A stretch of DNA of 64,000 nucleotides from Zingiber officinale (Eukaryota; Streptophyta; Magnoliopsida; Zingiberales; Zingiberaceae): the NCBI RefSeq assembly GCF_018446385.1, contig NC_055997.1:40552254-40616253 (forward strand). Direction: 5' to 3'. Under the pieces are notes generated by a model. It searched no databases, was not told the DNA's origin, and worked only from the letters and a program-made list of their open reading frames with translations. Shown here in pieces: positions 34,014 to 45,800 of this stretch. Position 1 is the stretch's first letter. Every line of letters starts with the position of its first letter. The translations under genes and the position numbers were made by a program.

Positions 34014-34834
34014 ATGAGCACTAATATGTCATGTAGGCCTTTAAGAGACTTTTCTACACCCATTTCTGCTAGATTTTTGTCTCCCATTATGTAACCTCAT
34101 ATTAAAGTAGAAAGTTTCTAACTAGACCCAGAGTTAATTGCTATGATACAAGATCACAAATTCGGAGGAGAAGTATCAGAAAGCCCTTATCGACACCTTT
34201 AAACATTTCTTGAGCTTTGTGATATGGTGAACTATGAAGGAGTGTCAACGGATGCAATTCGATTGATGACATTTCCTTTCAGTATTAAGGATAAAGCAAG
34301 GACTTGGTTATATTCTCTCCGTCCTCAAAGCATTACAAGTTGGGAACAATTGGAGTAGCAATTTCTGAATCATTTTTTCCTCCAAGAAGAACAGTGTATA
34401 TGAGGAATTGCATTACAAATTTTTCTCAGGCAGATGGAGAGTCATTATTTGAAGCATGGGATAGATTCAAGAGACTACAAAGACAGTGCCCTCATTATGG
34501 CTTTGAAAAATGGCTGACTCTGCATATATTCTATAGGAGAATTTATTTCTTAGATAAGTATTTATTGGATTCATCAACTGGAGGCTCTTTTATGAACAAA
34601 AGTGTGGACAAAATATATACATTAATTGATCAAGTAACATTGAATCTCCAAAAATAGTCAGATAGAAGTTGGATGGAATTTCCCCTGAGAACTTCAGAAG
34701 TGCAAGCCATAAAAGCAAAAGAGTCTGCCAAACAAAATGCAGTTCAACCTTCTAAAATTTTAGAAAATCACAAGTCGCATAATGAGGGGTTTAACCAGTT
34801 GGAGGCAAGGATTGATATCATAGTCTCAAAATGA
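34014..34834 (+). pseudogene. gag: Athila-like gag, copy 2, broken
   Basis: ATG at 34014 starts MSTNMSCRPLRDFSTP, the usual opening of Athila gag. Then come GVSTDAIRLMTFPFSIKDKARTWLYSL, ITSWEQLE, and after a frameshift in the T-run near 34370 the hallmark DGESLFEAWDRFKRLQRQCPHYGFEKWLTLHIFY and DSSTGGSFMNKS. Several in-frame stops and the shift make it inactive. It passes in frame, after TGA 34832-34834, into the next open region. Confidence 0.82.
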
Positions 34835-34906
34835 TTCAAGCATGACCTCCCTCCTACACATATAAGGTCTAGTGAACAGTGTAATGATATTAAGTTGAGA
34901 AATGGC

Positions 34907-35698
34907 ATGAATTATGAAGAACTTCTGGAGAAGGACTTTTATATAATTGAGGATAAGAACAATAGAAAACCACATAAACTCAGTTCCATTATTCCAAAAG
35001 GTGTCCAAAGGCCACAAGTACCTTTTCCTCAACGGTTGATCACACTATCGCTAGACAAGCAAATTGAACCTAAGCCACAAGCCCAACCCTCCCCAAAACC
35101 TCCACTAAGGGTTCCTTTTCCACAAAGGCTAGTGGGGGCCAACAAAGATAAAGATTTTGACAAATTCTGTGATTCCAATATGGTTGAGTGCAAATTTCTT
35201 GATGTGTATAAAGATGAGGACTCTTCAGATGAGGGGTGTAATGTTAATGCAGTGGTTAACATATTTTCAGATCCACCTCCTGGTTTTATAGGGCATTGTA
35301 ATGATATTGAATTTTTAGTTGATGAATGTGATGAGGTAAATCCAATTAAAATTGTAAGTGAAATTATTGATCCTCCTGTAATTGATTCTCATGCTAATGA
35401 TTTTGATGTTGGAATGTTCTTCATAATATATGATGATGTTATTGACATGGAAGGAAGTGTAGGGAGCTGTGTTGTGGATGCAGCATCTCAAGAATTACCT
35501 CCTTTGTCCACACAACCCTTAGAGACTATGAGAATCGTAAGAATTGAGCATGTTGTGGATCAATGTCTAGGGACTTATGCAGATATGGCAGAGCCCCAAG
35601 AATCACCACCTTTAGTTGCACTTCCACCTGAGCCAGAACTAGTACTTATTTCTGAAGAAGTCGCATCCACATGTTTGGAACTTTCAGGTATCTCTTAG
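34907..35698 (+). CDS. Acidic ORF of unknown function in Athila-like copy 2
   Basis: About 263 codons open from ATG 34907. It follows gag in the same frame and may once have been its C-terminal extension. It has two VPFPQRL motifs (residues about 35 and 60), which in Athila mark the gag-protease linker. A long acidic, valine/proline-rich region follows (KDEDSSDEGCN, DPPPGFIGHCND, VDECDEVNP, IYDDVIDMEG, repeated PPL.PLE). I see no protease, RT, integrase or ORF1 motif and do not recognise the domain. It occupies the place where copies 1 and 3 carry protease and ORF1. Confidence 0.6.
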   Translation: MNYEELLEKDFYIIEDKNNRKPHKLSSIIPKGVQRPQVPFPQRLITLSLDKQIEPKPQAQPSPKPPLRVPFPQRLVGANKDKDFDKFCDSNMVECKFLDVYKDEDSSDEGCNVNAVVNIFSDPPPGFIGHCNDIEFLVDECDEVNPIKIVSEIIDPPVIDSHANDFDVGMFFIIYDDVIDMEGSVGSCVVDAASQELPPLSTQPLETMRIVRIEHVVDQCLGTYADMAEPQESPPLVALPPEPELVLISEEVASTCLELSGIS

Positions 35699-36788
35699 TA
35701 AAGCAAGGTTAGTATTTCTTGTGATCTTTTAAAAAACTTTTTAGAGGTACCCATCATTGACTTTGTTGGATGTGATTAAGTTTTTACTACTTATTTAGCT
35801 TATTTTGACATTGTTCTAATTCTTACTTATTTCACATGCTTGTGGGAGGTATGTTTTTCTTTTGCATGTGTAGATTTCTCTTTGGCCGAGAATTGGAAGC
35901 TCACTTTGAACTATCTTCGACGACCTGAAAGAATTTCTAAGAAGACGAAGATGGAGAGAGCGATACTTCACTTTATATCTCCTATGATGCAAGATCCCTC
36001 CATAATAAGAGCCCTTAGTAAGAGGGTGTTGAAATATCTTACCCCTCCAAGAGCAAGATTTCGATGAGCCTAATAAGGGGTCAAGCTTATGACCTTAAAC
36101 AAGCACTTCTTGGGAGACAACCCAAGTTCAATCTTACTTTCATTTTTGTTTTAGTTTCTTTCTAATTTCTTTACTTTACTCATAATAAGTCTAATCCCTC
36201 TACTTAATTTTTCTTGTCTATTTATTTTTGTAGGATTCAAGGTTGTGGAGGACTGCAAATCACATATAGGGAAGTATCTTCAAAACATGAATGTCTCAAC
36301 CATTTGGAGTTTATCACTTGGTAATTTCTCTAACTTCAAAAATCTCCTCCATATTTTATTTCTAGTTTTAATTGGGACAATGAAAAGTTTAAGTCTCGGG
36401 AGATGTATGAGTTTAGGTTAGTGTTTTCCATATTTCTTAGTTTTTGCACATTTCTTGTTGCATAATAAAATTTTTGCTGGTTGCATCATTGATCATATCA
36501 TGATTGCTTGTTCCTTAATACAAAACACTAGCACATTTATTCTAGATTTTATGTGGTTGATGGGTTACTTATTATGCTAGTATATTTAGTAAACTATCTT
36601 TTTCTATCTTTGATAGCATGAAGTGAACAATATTTTTACTGTAAGAGTTTAAGTATTGGTATTATTTTAGGATCTCTTACATCTTACCTAGTTTTGATGG
36701 TAGATAACTATAAAAATAGTCATGATTCATAGAACTTGATTAGTACTAATGTTTCTATGGTGACTTCCCAAACTGCATTTTGGTTACT
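35699..36788 (+). other. Athila-like copy 2 3' region with CTTGGG hairpin
   Basis: A short frame (35840-36067; ERISKKTKMERAILHFISPMMQDPS) may be a remnant but is unsupported. The hairpin CTTGGG-AGACAA-CCCAAG lies at 36109-36126. GAAAAGTTTAAGTCTCGGG near 36382 is the internal polypurine-like motif. Similarity to copies 1 and 3 ends at about 36788, so the terminal polypurine tract and 3' LTR are missing. Confidence 0.65.
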
Positions 36789-38142
36789 GAAAGAAGAAAG
36801 GAAGACAAAGTAGATCATAGTAGATTTGGAAACAAGTCGAGAGGGTGCTTCTGGATCAACTTCTTATGGTCAAGAAAGCGAGCAGGGGAGAAGGGGGGGG
36901 GAGGGGCTTGGAGGCCAGATATCCTCCCTCCCTTAATTGCTCCAATGCACCATCGTCTCTAAAATGAAGAGCTTTGTTGATGGAGTTGGCGATGGATGTG
37001 TTGAATTTGCAATTTTGAAGGAGGGCCTTCTTCCTTGTTTTAAAGTGCTCATCTTCTCCCCCTTGGTAAGCCCCTAGCTCTACCAGGGTAGCTATTAACA
37101 CTACAGAGAGACCTACCAGTTCAGATTCTTTATCAAATAAGGTGGTCTAGGTGGTCTTTAAGTCAGTGCAGAGAATCCCACTCAACATTTTGAGCTGCCA
37201 ATACATACTCTTTGGTGGCTAGCTCGGTGTCATATGTGGTATTCAATTCCTTCAGCTAAGCATAAAGTTGTTCTATCTCTGTAGTTTTCCCGTCTAGCTC
37301 TGCCTTCATGTTCGCCCGAAGAGTTGTGTCTGATTGGAGTTTGGCTTTAGAAGTCTCTAGGCCAGTCTTCAACTTGGCTACTTTCTCAAGCTCATTTTTC
37401 TCCAACCTTTGAGCTTCTTGAAGTTGAGTCTCTAGCCCCTCAGCCAATCACAAGAAGGTACACAAGTAGCTTCAAAAACGCGCTACCTCAGGTATTCATT
37501 TTCTTAAGCTAGGGTGGACAATTGTTGCGCAAGCTCATCCCGATCTCCCAACACTAAAAGAAAAACCGTGTTCGAAATATCCAAGATGAAAAATAGTAAA
37601 TAAAATTATATTACCTTGGTCAATTCATATTAGTATTCATCAGCTAGCTCCATAGGAGTAAACACGCTAAGCTGGTTTCCTTCATCCTCCCAGGCCTTTG
37701 TTAAATGACCCCTCAATAGTATTTGGCCAGTAGGTGGAGGGGCAGTCGGTGGAGCAACTATGGCCTGGGTGGACGATAAATTGAAGGCATTCAAAAATTG
37801 ATAAGGCCTCCTTGGCGCAGCAAAGAAGGAGACTGAAGGGATTCTCACCCAAGAAGATGCAAGAAGAGTAGGAGCCTGAGAACTGCCTAGTGGAGAAGTG
37901 ACCTCCTATGCTTGAATAGTTTTCGGCGTTAGACCAATAGAAGGAAGGGCGGACAGGGTCCGCTCGAAAGATTGCTCTAGCTCCTCCTCTCAGACGGGAT
38001 CTTCCCGAGCGAGAGATAAATGTGTGGAGGGTGCTTCAGTGGAGGGTGCTTCAAGGGAGGGCACTTCAATGGAGGGTGCTTCAGTAGAGGGAGCTTATCC
38101 TTCAAGGACTTAGGTATGGACAAGCTTGTGCCTCTTGTGTCC
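36789..38142 (-). pseudogene. Minus-strand coiled-coil gene or TE fragment, unknown
   Basis: Several minus-strand open pieces read in order downward: PSTEAPSIEVPSLEAPSTEAP repeats (about 38092-38025, 15-bp DNA repeat), RIPSVSFFAAPRRPYQF...GHLTKAWEDEGNQLSVFTPMELADEY (37848-37630), DRDELAQQLS, a heptad-rich coiled coil ETQLQEAQRLEKNELEKVAKLKTGLETSKAKL (37444-37256), and KKALLQNCKFNTSIANSINKALHFRDDGALEQLREGGYL (about 37020-36895). A candidate 61-bp GT-AG intron lies at 37614-37554. This resembles N-terminal proteins carried by some plant elements, but I cannot name it. In-frame stops suggest decay. Confidence 0.45.
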
Positions 38143-38366
38143 TGATGTGCGTAGATCTTATAATCATTTATGCATGCTTTGATGCACATTCACGTATTTT
38201 ATTCATGATGGATTTATGCATTCTTACACTCTTTATCATGTTTACAACATAATTACTCTTCTATTTCGGAGATCTTCTCTTTGTGTACATTTGTGTTGAC
38301 AGGGATAAATTTTGGAGCAAAAACAATTATCGTCAACGTACTGGGGAGCAAAGCAGAAGACTATAA
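38143..38366 (+). mobile_element. 5' LTR of Athila-like copy 3 (short form)
   Basis: TGATGTGCGTAGATC start, matching 63851 and 9820, followed about 225 bp later by a primer-site-like sequence. The palindrome array and TATA region seen in the 1.5-kb LTR of copy 1 are absent, so the LTR is internally deleted or a short variant. Confidence 0.65.
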
Positions 38367-38370
38367 ATTT

Positions 38371-38392
38371 TTGCCGTCGTTGCGGGGGACTG
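38371..38392 (+). other. Primer-binding site, Asp-tRNA-like
   Basis: TTGCCGTCGTTGCGGGGGAC plus TG; compare the Athila-type TGGCGCCGTTGCCGGGGA. Better preserved than 33752-33772. Confidence 0.65.
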
Positions 38393-38691
38393 CTCATATA
38401 ACACTAGCGATAATCATATTATGTTTGACTAAATCTTATTTTCTTTATTTTTCTCTGCATTTTACTTTTTGTTTTTTTTCATTTCTGTAATTTTATTTCT
38501 ACATTTACTATCTATTTTGAAAAAAAAAACCTTCATTTTTTTTATTGCATATAGAATATTCAATACCTTGTTCTTGCATAGGAAGTGCTAATCTTTCAGG
38601 AGAACTTCTGTCGTTCGACCCAGAGATCGATAGAACTTTCTTGAGGAGAAGAAACTTGCAAAGACTCCAAGCAGAATAAGAAGCATCTGAG

Positions 38692-40256
38692 ATGGCTGAC
38701 AAATCTTTGAAAGACTACGCCCTATGCACACAGACTTCAGTCTAGCATCACCAGACCATCTATTGAAGCTAACAACTTTGAGATAAAGCCTACAGTAATC
38801 CACATGGTTCAACAAAGTCAATTTGGAGGAGGACCTCATGATGACCCGAACCAACACTTGGAACACTTTTATGGGATCTATAGCACGATGAAGGTGAATG
38901 GAGTTCCACCAGAAATGGTGAGACTACTTCTTTTTGGATTTTCTCTGAGAGATAGAACCAAGCAGTGGCTTAATTCCTTGCCAACGAACAGTATTGCATC
39001 CTGAGAATAGTGTGAGCAGCGATTTCTGGATAAATTTTACCCACTAAGCAAAATAGCTCACACGAGGAATGTAATAGCGAGTTTCAGACAGACAGACTCA
39101 GAGTCGTTATTTGAAGCATGGGACAGATTCAAGAGTATGCTTCGACAGTGTCCCCATCATGGGCTTGAGAAGTGGTTGGTGCTACATACATTCTATAATG
39201 ACATCAACTATCACAGAAAGGTGTCCCTCGATTCTGCAACAGGAGGGGCATTAATGAACAAAAGCTTAGATGAAGCTGAAGACATAATAGAAAATGTAGC
39301 TCAGAACCATCATCAGTGGGCATCTGAAAGATCTAGAGGCCCTTTCTCAAGAAATCCAATCAAGACATCAGGAAAATTTGATGTAGATGCAGTCACACTC
39401 ATGTCTACAAAGGTGGATGCTCTGACCAAAAAGTTTGAGACCATGGGGAACAGCATGGCCAATGCAATTGTTTGTGTTTTCCAGACCTGCGGAACTTCGG
39501 ATCATGCTCAAGAAACTTGCCCCCTAGGGCCATTATCTGCACAAATAAATCAACTTGAGCAATGTGATGTAATAGTCAGTTATAACCAAAGGCAGAACAA
39601 TCTATACTCCAACACATACAACCCTGAGTGGAGGAATCATCCGAAATTTTCTTACCTGGGTAATCATGACCAAGGAACATCTACAGGGGAAAAAGCCAAG
39701 TTACCAACTTGGGCATCAAACCTATCAACAATAGTAGCCTTCACAAGGCTATCAGTTATCCAGGATAGAAAAGATGCTTGAGGAAGTTCTCGCTGAACAA
39801 AGGGAAATAAAAAATGATCTTAAGCAATTGAATCAAAGAATGGAGAACTCTGAGAAGCACCAAAAGATGCAAGATGACCAAATTGCTCAAATAGCTCAGC
39901 CCTTTTGAAGAGTACCAGGAGCATTGCTAGGAAAGCCTAATATAAACCTAGTGGAACATTGCAACCTCATTGAGCTAAGGAGCAGACGAACTTTGGGAGA
40001 TCCCCAAACGACTTCTCAAAAAGGAATCAACTCAAAGGAAGAACCCTCTCCTTTCACACTGAATTTGGATCAGACCAAAAATAAAGAAGAGATCACCAAG
40101 AAGGGTGAAGGGACTCTTCTGTTTCTGCCACAATGTCAAAGAATTCCTTTCCCCTAAAGGCTAATAACGGGCCAAAAAGATGAGGAGTTCCATAGATTCC
40201 TAAAAAAGGTTAAGGAGATTTGCATTGAGGTACCTCTTATTGATGCCCTTCACCAA
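38692..40256 (+). pseudogene. gag: Athila-like gag, copy 3, broken
   Basis: ATG 38692 (MADKSLKDYA) then, after a shift, RPSIEANNFEIKPTVIHMVQQSQFGGGPHDDPNQHLEHFYGIYSTMKVNGVPPEMVRLLLFGFSLRDRTKQWLNSLP. Two stops follow (TGA 39002, TAG 39008 region), then the classic Athila block DSESLFEAWDRFKSMLRQCPHHGLEKWLVLHTFYNDI, SLDSATGGALMNKS and a single degenerate zinc knuckle CVFQTCGTSDHAQETC. After TGA 39779 the coiled-coil/LRSRRT tail and the protease linker continue in other frames. Inactive; the most complete gag of the three Athila copies. Confidence 0.87.
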
Positions 40257-41015
40257 ATGCCAAAGTTCGCCAAATTTCTGAAGGAAATTCTGTCCAACAG
40301 AAGACAGAAGGGCGATTTCGAGACCATAGCATTGACAGAGAAATGTAGCGCACTGCTCACGACAGTCATTCCCCCCAAACTTCAAGATCTAGGAAGTTTT
40401 TCTATACCTTGCAAATTAGGATCAGAATTTATAGATAAGGCATTTTGTGATCTGGGGGTGAGTGTCAGCCTTATTCCATATTCTATTTATAACAAGCTAG
40501 GCCTCAGGAATATTAAACTAACTACTATGGTACTGCAGTTAGCTGACCATTCATGCAGACACCCTATGGAGATAGTAGAAGACATGCTAGTGGAGGTGGG
40601 TGGATGCATCATACCCACAGACTTCATTGTTTTAGACATAGAGGAGAATCCCCAGATCCCAATCATCCTTAGAAGACCATTCCTTGCGACTGCTGTAGAC
40701 ATCATAGATGTGAAGAACCACAAGTTATCCATGGAGATTGGTAAGGAAAGACTAGAATTCGATTTATCTGATTCTTCTAACCGTGTCTCTTCTTTTCAGG
40801 AAAATTTCAACAAGTCAGATGTTCACAAAATTGAGGAATATCGTTTCCATGGGAGGCCACCTGAAGCAATGCAGGATTCGGCAAGATTGGAGAGATCATC
40901 CCCGACTAATTACGACAAGTACATATGTCCTGCACGAGCAACAATGAAGGAGCAAACTGAAGTATTAGCCCTAGGAGGGGAACCGCCGTGTTTCCATTGG
41001 TTTAGTCCACATTAA
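40257..41015 (+). CDS. Athila-like aspartic protease region, copy 3
   Basis: A 252-codon open frame. It begins in the linker (MPKFAKFLKEILSNRRQKGDFETIALTEKCSALL), continues through PPKLQDLGSFSIPCKLG, the D-L-G active-site region CDLGVSVSLIPYS, and IILRRPFLATAVDIIDV. About 80 residues of polar tail (VHKIEEYRF...FHWFSPH) follow, where Athila pol would enter RT. The tail resembles the end of the copy 1 protease frame, so the RT loss is older than both insertions. Open frame but no independent start is certain. Confidence 0.72.
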   Translation: MPKFAKFLKEILSNRRQKGDFETIALTEKCSALLTTVIPPKLQDLGSFSIPCKLGSEFIDKAFCDLGVSVSLIPYSIYNKLGLRNIKLTTMVLQLADHSCRHPMEIVEDMLVEVGGCIIPTDFIVLDIEENPQIPIILRRPFLATAVDIIDVKNHKLSMEIGKERLEFDLSDSSNRVSSFQENFNKSDVHKIEEYRFHGRPPEAMQDSARLERSSPTNYDKYICPARATMKEQTEVLALGGEPPCFHWFSPH

Positions 41016-41765
41016 CCGAGACGGGGTCGAGCTAAAGATCTAAAACAAGCGCTTCTTTTGAGACAACCCAAGGGTTTCCGTTTAATTAGTTTTCAGTTTG
41101 TTATTTTGTGTTCTTAGTTAAGTTCATTTGTTTCTAATTCTTTGTTTTCAGGTTGTGCATAGCCTCACGAGTTGACCATGATTATTTCATGGGTGTGAAG
41201 GTGTCGGAGGAATCAAAGATGAGTAAATTCAGCCACTACGCAAGTCAAGAGGTCAGCCGCGTGACCCTACACGGTCGTGTGATGCTAGCAGAAATGGAAA
41301 AGCCACGGGTCGTGTGAACTCACACGGCCGTGTGGTTTTGGCAGAGCAGAGAATGGAGTCGGTCGTGTTAATTAACACGGTCGTGCGAGACCACCCGAGA
41401 GGAAGATGACATAGCCGTGTGACCGAGGCTGAGAAGAAAAAGGGAGAGGTCGTGCCAAACTGCACAATCATGCGGCGATACCCTCAACCAAGTCGTGCCC
41501 TTAAGATATGGTCGTGCCACAACCGTGTGCGCCATCAAACACCTCCACCTATCCAAATTTCCATCTCCTTTTGTTCCAAATCCTTTTTCTCCCTCATCTC
41601 ACTTCATCAACCTCAAATACCTAGATCTAGATCTAGGATTCAATCAAAAAGCCCAAATTCAAGAAAAGAAGAAACCATGTCCCTACTTTTCTTCTTCTTC
41701 CTCCTCATATTTCTTCAAGACCCACCTCCACCCACAAAAACTTCCTCCAACTCACCTTGAAAATT
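41016..41765 (+). repeat. Spacer with decayed hairpin and palindrome array upstream of ORF1, copy 3
   Basis: Decayed CTTTTG-AGACAA-CCCAAG at 41055-41072. Palindromic units begin near 41255, 41308, 41361 and 41413 (steps 53, 53, 52), then irregularly near 41448. The core at 41361 is GTGTTAATTAACAC, unlike copy 1 TGCCAATTGGCA, but arms and spacing agree. A pyrimidine-rich leader precedes ORF1. Confidence 0.8.
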
Positions 41766-43182
41766 ATGTCTCACCTCTTGAAAAGGATCCGACAAGGGAG
41801 TGGCAGATCTAGCATAGGAGATGAACCGGGAGGAGACAAGGGCAAAGGAATGGCTACTTCATCAAAATGCAAAGGCAAAAGGGTGGCACACGATGAAAGT
41901 AACGACAACGAGTTTCATATTATTTTTAGAAATCAAGAACAAAAAGCTAGATATGATTTACTTGTCATTAGAAAAATTATGTGTACTAAATATATGGATC
42001 CAACTACTATGGAGATGTTAGGTATTAGGGACGATATAAATTGGATGATTAGTTCTTTTGATTGGAATGATATTATGTACACGCGCCTTCCGACCTATCC
42101 CCACCTAGTCCTTGAATTTTTAAGCTCAATTGATGTCAAATTTTCTTCTAAGGATGATTACATTGGAAACATAAATTTTAGATTGATGAACAAGGAATTC
42201 CAATGGACATTTAGTGATTTTAACATTTGTTTTGGTTTACCTATTGATGGTGCCCATAGATTTGATCCATCTATTAACTAGAATGGGTTTTGGATTTCAA
42301 TCACCGGATCAACGAACCCTTATGAGCCCTCTGGAGCTAAGGCATCCCGAATGCAAAACCCTATCTTTAAATACCTTCACTATGTCATGAGTAAAACAAT
42401 ATTTGGTAGAGGTGATAGTGATGGGGTACTGAGAAAGGTGGAACTTTATTCTCTTTGGGCTATGCTTAATAAAGTTGATTTTGATTCTAGATTTCACTTT
42501 TTACAAAACCTTTGGAGAGCAGGAAAGGCATCTTCGAGAATGATAGTCTTTGGCGGTTTAATCACCCAAATAGCTATAAATCTGGGTTGTGACCTTGATG
42601 GGCTGGAGGTCGTTCATGGTAATGAAAAGATCGATATCGATTCTTGTCTAGCCATGAAGATGATATGTAGGGATGAGAATGGGTCTGCCTTGACTAGAAA
42701 TGATGGGTTTTCATTACCCCTTCCCTGCCCCGAGTGCACTTCAGTTCGCAACTTCGTTAATTGGGTTATCATTAATTTAGTACCCGAGTTCGCCCCCCCC
42801 CCCCCTCTTAGGAGATACTGAAGACAACCAAGAGCCCTCGTCGTCTAGACCCCCGCAACCATCTGGACATACGGAACCTGCTAGGCACTCTTTTGCCTAT
42901 GGTGTGGGTCCTTCTAGATTCGACTTTTTTTATTTCTGTGCCTCTTTGGACTTACTTCATGAAAAGCACACTGCCCAACAACAACTATTGGAGGGCCACT
43001 TCAAGTTGTCTGACAACCAGTTCAGAGAGGTACAAGACCATTTTCAATATACTAGAGATTTTCACAACCAAGTGACCGGATTTGTGCAAGATTATGAGGT
43101 TGACCAGGAGAGAATGAGGAATTTTAAGGATGATATGGATATTACTAGACAACAAGTGGATTCTCTTTTCCAATACCATTAA
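41766..43182 (+). pseudogene. ATHILA ORF1-type protein, copy 3, broken
   Basis: Starts MSHLLKRIRQGSG at ATG 41766, matching the copy 1 start. It is colinear with 7262-8662 through HPTYPHLV-like, FLSSIDVKFSSKDDYIG, TIFGRGDSDGVLRKVELYSL, IVFGGLITQIAINLGC and IDIDSCLAMKMICRDENG, ending DSLFQYH. Breaks: TAG 42279-42281 and a frame change at the C-run near 42792-42804; the last 92 codons are in the shifted frame. It keeps four residues before FGRG that copy 1 lacks. Confidence 0.87.
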
Positions 43183-43199
43183 CATATTAGTCATCTCCC

Positions 43200-45798
43200 T
43201 GTTAGAATGTATACTAAAAGTCTAGCCTTTTATATAAACATTTACTTAGAAATAAGAATCATATTGGTCAAATATCTACATTTATAAGTTAAGTGTAGTT
43301 GTTCGATTAATTTATATTGTAGATAACATGGTGTGTAGCGTCACACACAGAAGATCATGTTATCAATTCCGTATAAATTATAAATAGTAGCTCACGACTG
43401 AGATGGAAAGGAACAAACCATTGTAATAGTCGTAGTGTAATTAGGTATTAGTTTATCTTGACTAATAAATTACACTAGTACACTCTGAGTATATTGAACA
43501 TGTTCATTTAAGGTAAGTTTTTTTTTATACTAATTTAATAAAAGAACAAGACCTTAGTTATTATGGAAGTGTGTGCTTTTAATCCTAATATAATAACAAG
43601 CACATAAATTTAGTATTTATTTTTTAGACTTATCAAAGGGTGAGATTTAGCTCGATAAATCAAAAGCCCCGATAAGTTGGAAAATTATATTATTTATAGT
43701 GTGTGTTGTTGATTATAGAAGGGAACTATGACCTAGTAATCTAGGTTGATAATATCCCCAAGAGGAGCTCATAATGATTGTCATGTTAAACCCTACAGGT
43801 GGACTTAGTTCGACATGATAATAAGGTTGAGTGGTACTACTCTTGGACTAGGTATTAATTAAAGAGAGTTGTCACTAACTCATTTAATCAGTGGGCATTC
43901 GACATCTTAAACACAGGGAGACTAACACACTCATGATAAGAAGGAGCTCAAAATGTAATTTGGGATTGGTGCGGTAGTTCAATAATAATTCTTTAGTGGA
44001 ATGAATTATTATTGATGAAATTAAGTTGGGTGTTCGGGGCGAACATGGTAAGCTTAATTTCATCGGGAGACCAAAATCAATTCCTCGTCTCGGTCCCTAT
44101 CGAAGCCTCTTATTTATAAAGTATTATATCCACCTATACCCACCTTTATACCCATCCTAAGGTGGGCGGCCAAGCAAGCTTGGAACCAAATCTTGGGTCG
44201 GCCAAGCAAATAGGATGAGCCAAGTTGTGTGGTCAGCCCTAGCTTGAACCTTGGTGTGGCCGGCCACATCAAATTAAAAGGATTTTATTTTTTTTTTTAA
44301 ATTTTTCTTATGTGGATTCTATGGTTTTAAAAGAGAGTTTTAAAATTATAAATCTTTCCTTTTATAGTTTTCTACAAAAGATTAAGAAAAGATTTGATAT
44401 CTTTCATTATTTGTAGATTGAAAGGAAGATTTTAATTTTGAGAAAATTTTCCTTTTTTGTAACCATGTCCATGATTTAAAAGAGAGTTTTAAAATTATAA
44501 ATTTTTCCTTTTATAAGTTTCTACAAAAGATTAAGAAAAGATTTGATATCTTTCCTTATTTGTAGATTGAGAGGAAGATTTTAATTTTAAAAGATAACTT
44601 TCCTTTTTGGAAATCATCCACATGTTTTAATAGAGAGATTTTAATTTATAAAATTTCTTTTATAACCAACCATGAAGGGAAAAATTATTAGAGAAATTTT
44701 TATTTTAAAATTTCTGGAAACAAATTTGGAAGTTTTAATTTTGTGTTAAAACTTTCCTTGCTTGGAGTAATGAGGTGGCCGACCATGATATTTAGAAAAA
44801 GGAAATTGGTTTTAATCAATTAAAATTTTCCTTTTTATTTAATTTTTCCTTATTTGCCAAGACCAAGAAATATAAAAAAGGGGGTAGGGGTGCCTTCATG
44901 AGACATAACTCTATTCTATTTTCCTCTCCTCTCTTCCTTGGTGGTGGTCGGCCCTTGCTCCTTGCTCTTCTCCTTTTCTCTTCCTCCTTGGTGGCCGGCG
45001 GCATCAACACAAGAGGAGTCCTTGGTGGCCAGTTTCTAGCTAGCTAGGAGAAGAAGGAGAGAAATGAGGCTTTGTTTCTAGCATCCCTTGGAGTTTGGTG
45101 GTGGTGGCCGAAATTTTTCATCTCAAGGAGAAGTGCTATGGCCGAAACTTGCAAGAAAGGAAGAAGAAGGGTTTGGGTGGTTCTCATCTCGATAGATTGT
45201 TGCCCACACAATGTCCGAGATAAGAAGAGAAATACGGTAGAAGATCAAGAGGTCGTTGCATACAAAGAAAGGTATAACTAGTAATTATTTTCCGCATCAT
45301 ACTAGTTCTTCTTTGTATGAATTCCAACACAAGAGGCTAGAGATTCTAGATTTTTGGATTAGATATTCGAAATTGTGTTTCTTTTTTTTTTTTTTTGAAT
45401 TTGTGATTCGATTGTTCTTTTTGGTTAAACCTAGAGTTATATAAGGAAATTAAATATTAGATTTCTTTAAAAGGCTTTGTCTAGGTGGTGGTGGATGATC
45501 ACATACCCAAGAAGGACTAGTGCCTCGCCATGCAGTCTTGGGAGCCGATTTTAGAAATTAATATTTAATTGAATTTATAACATAGGTGGATCTGGATCAA
45601 TAATGTTAAGCATCGTTTGCGATCCAACTCTAAACCATTAAGAACAGATAAGTTAAATTTGGAATCAATAATGTTAAGTTCCATTTGCGATTCCGAATTT
45701 AATTTCTAAAGAGCACAATAGGTTGTTAGGAAAGGTTCGACACTTGTACAAAATTTTGTACAGTGGAGCCGGTACGATCTTCCTAAGACCAACCAACA
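43200..45798 (+). mobile_element. 5' LTR of copia B
   Basis: TGTTAGAATG to CCAACCAACA. A/T-rich blocks of AAAGGAAA/TTTCCTTT dominate 44270-44850. About 27 bp present in the 3' LTR near 61740-61766 are missing here, and about 18 bp near 45510 are extra. Confidence 0.92.
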
Positions 45799-45800
45799 AT

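Noticed and set aside
35840..36067. 75-codon ORF after the acidic ORF
   Set aside because: Short, no homologous frame in copies 1 or 3, and no recognisable motif; kept only as a note in the copy 2 tail.
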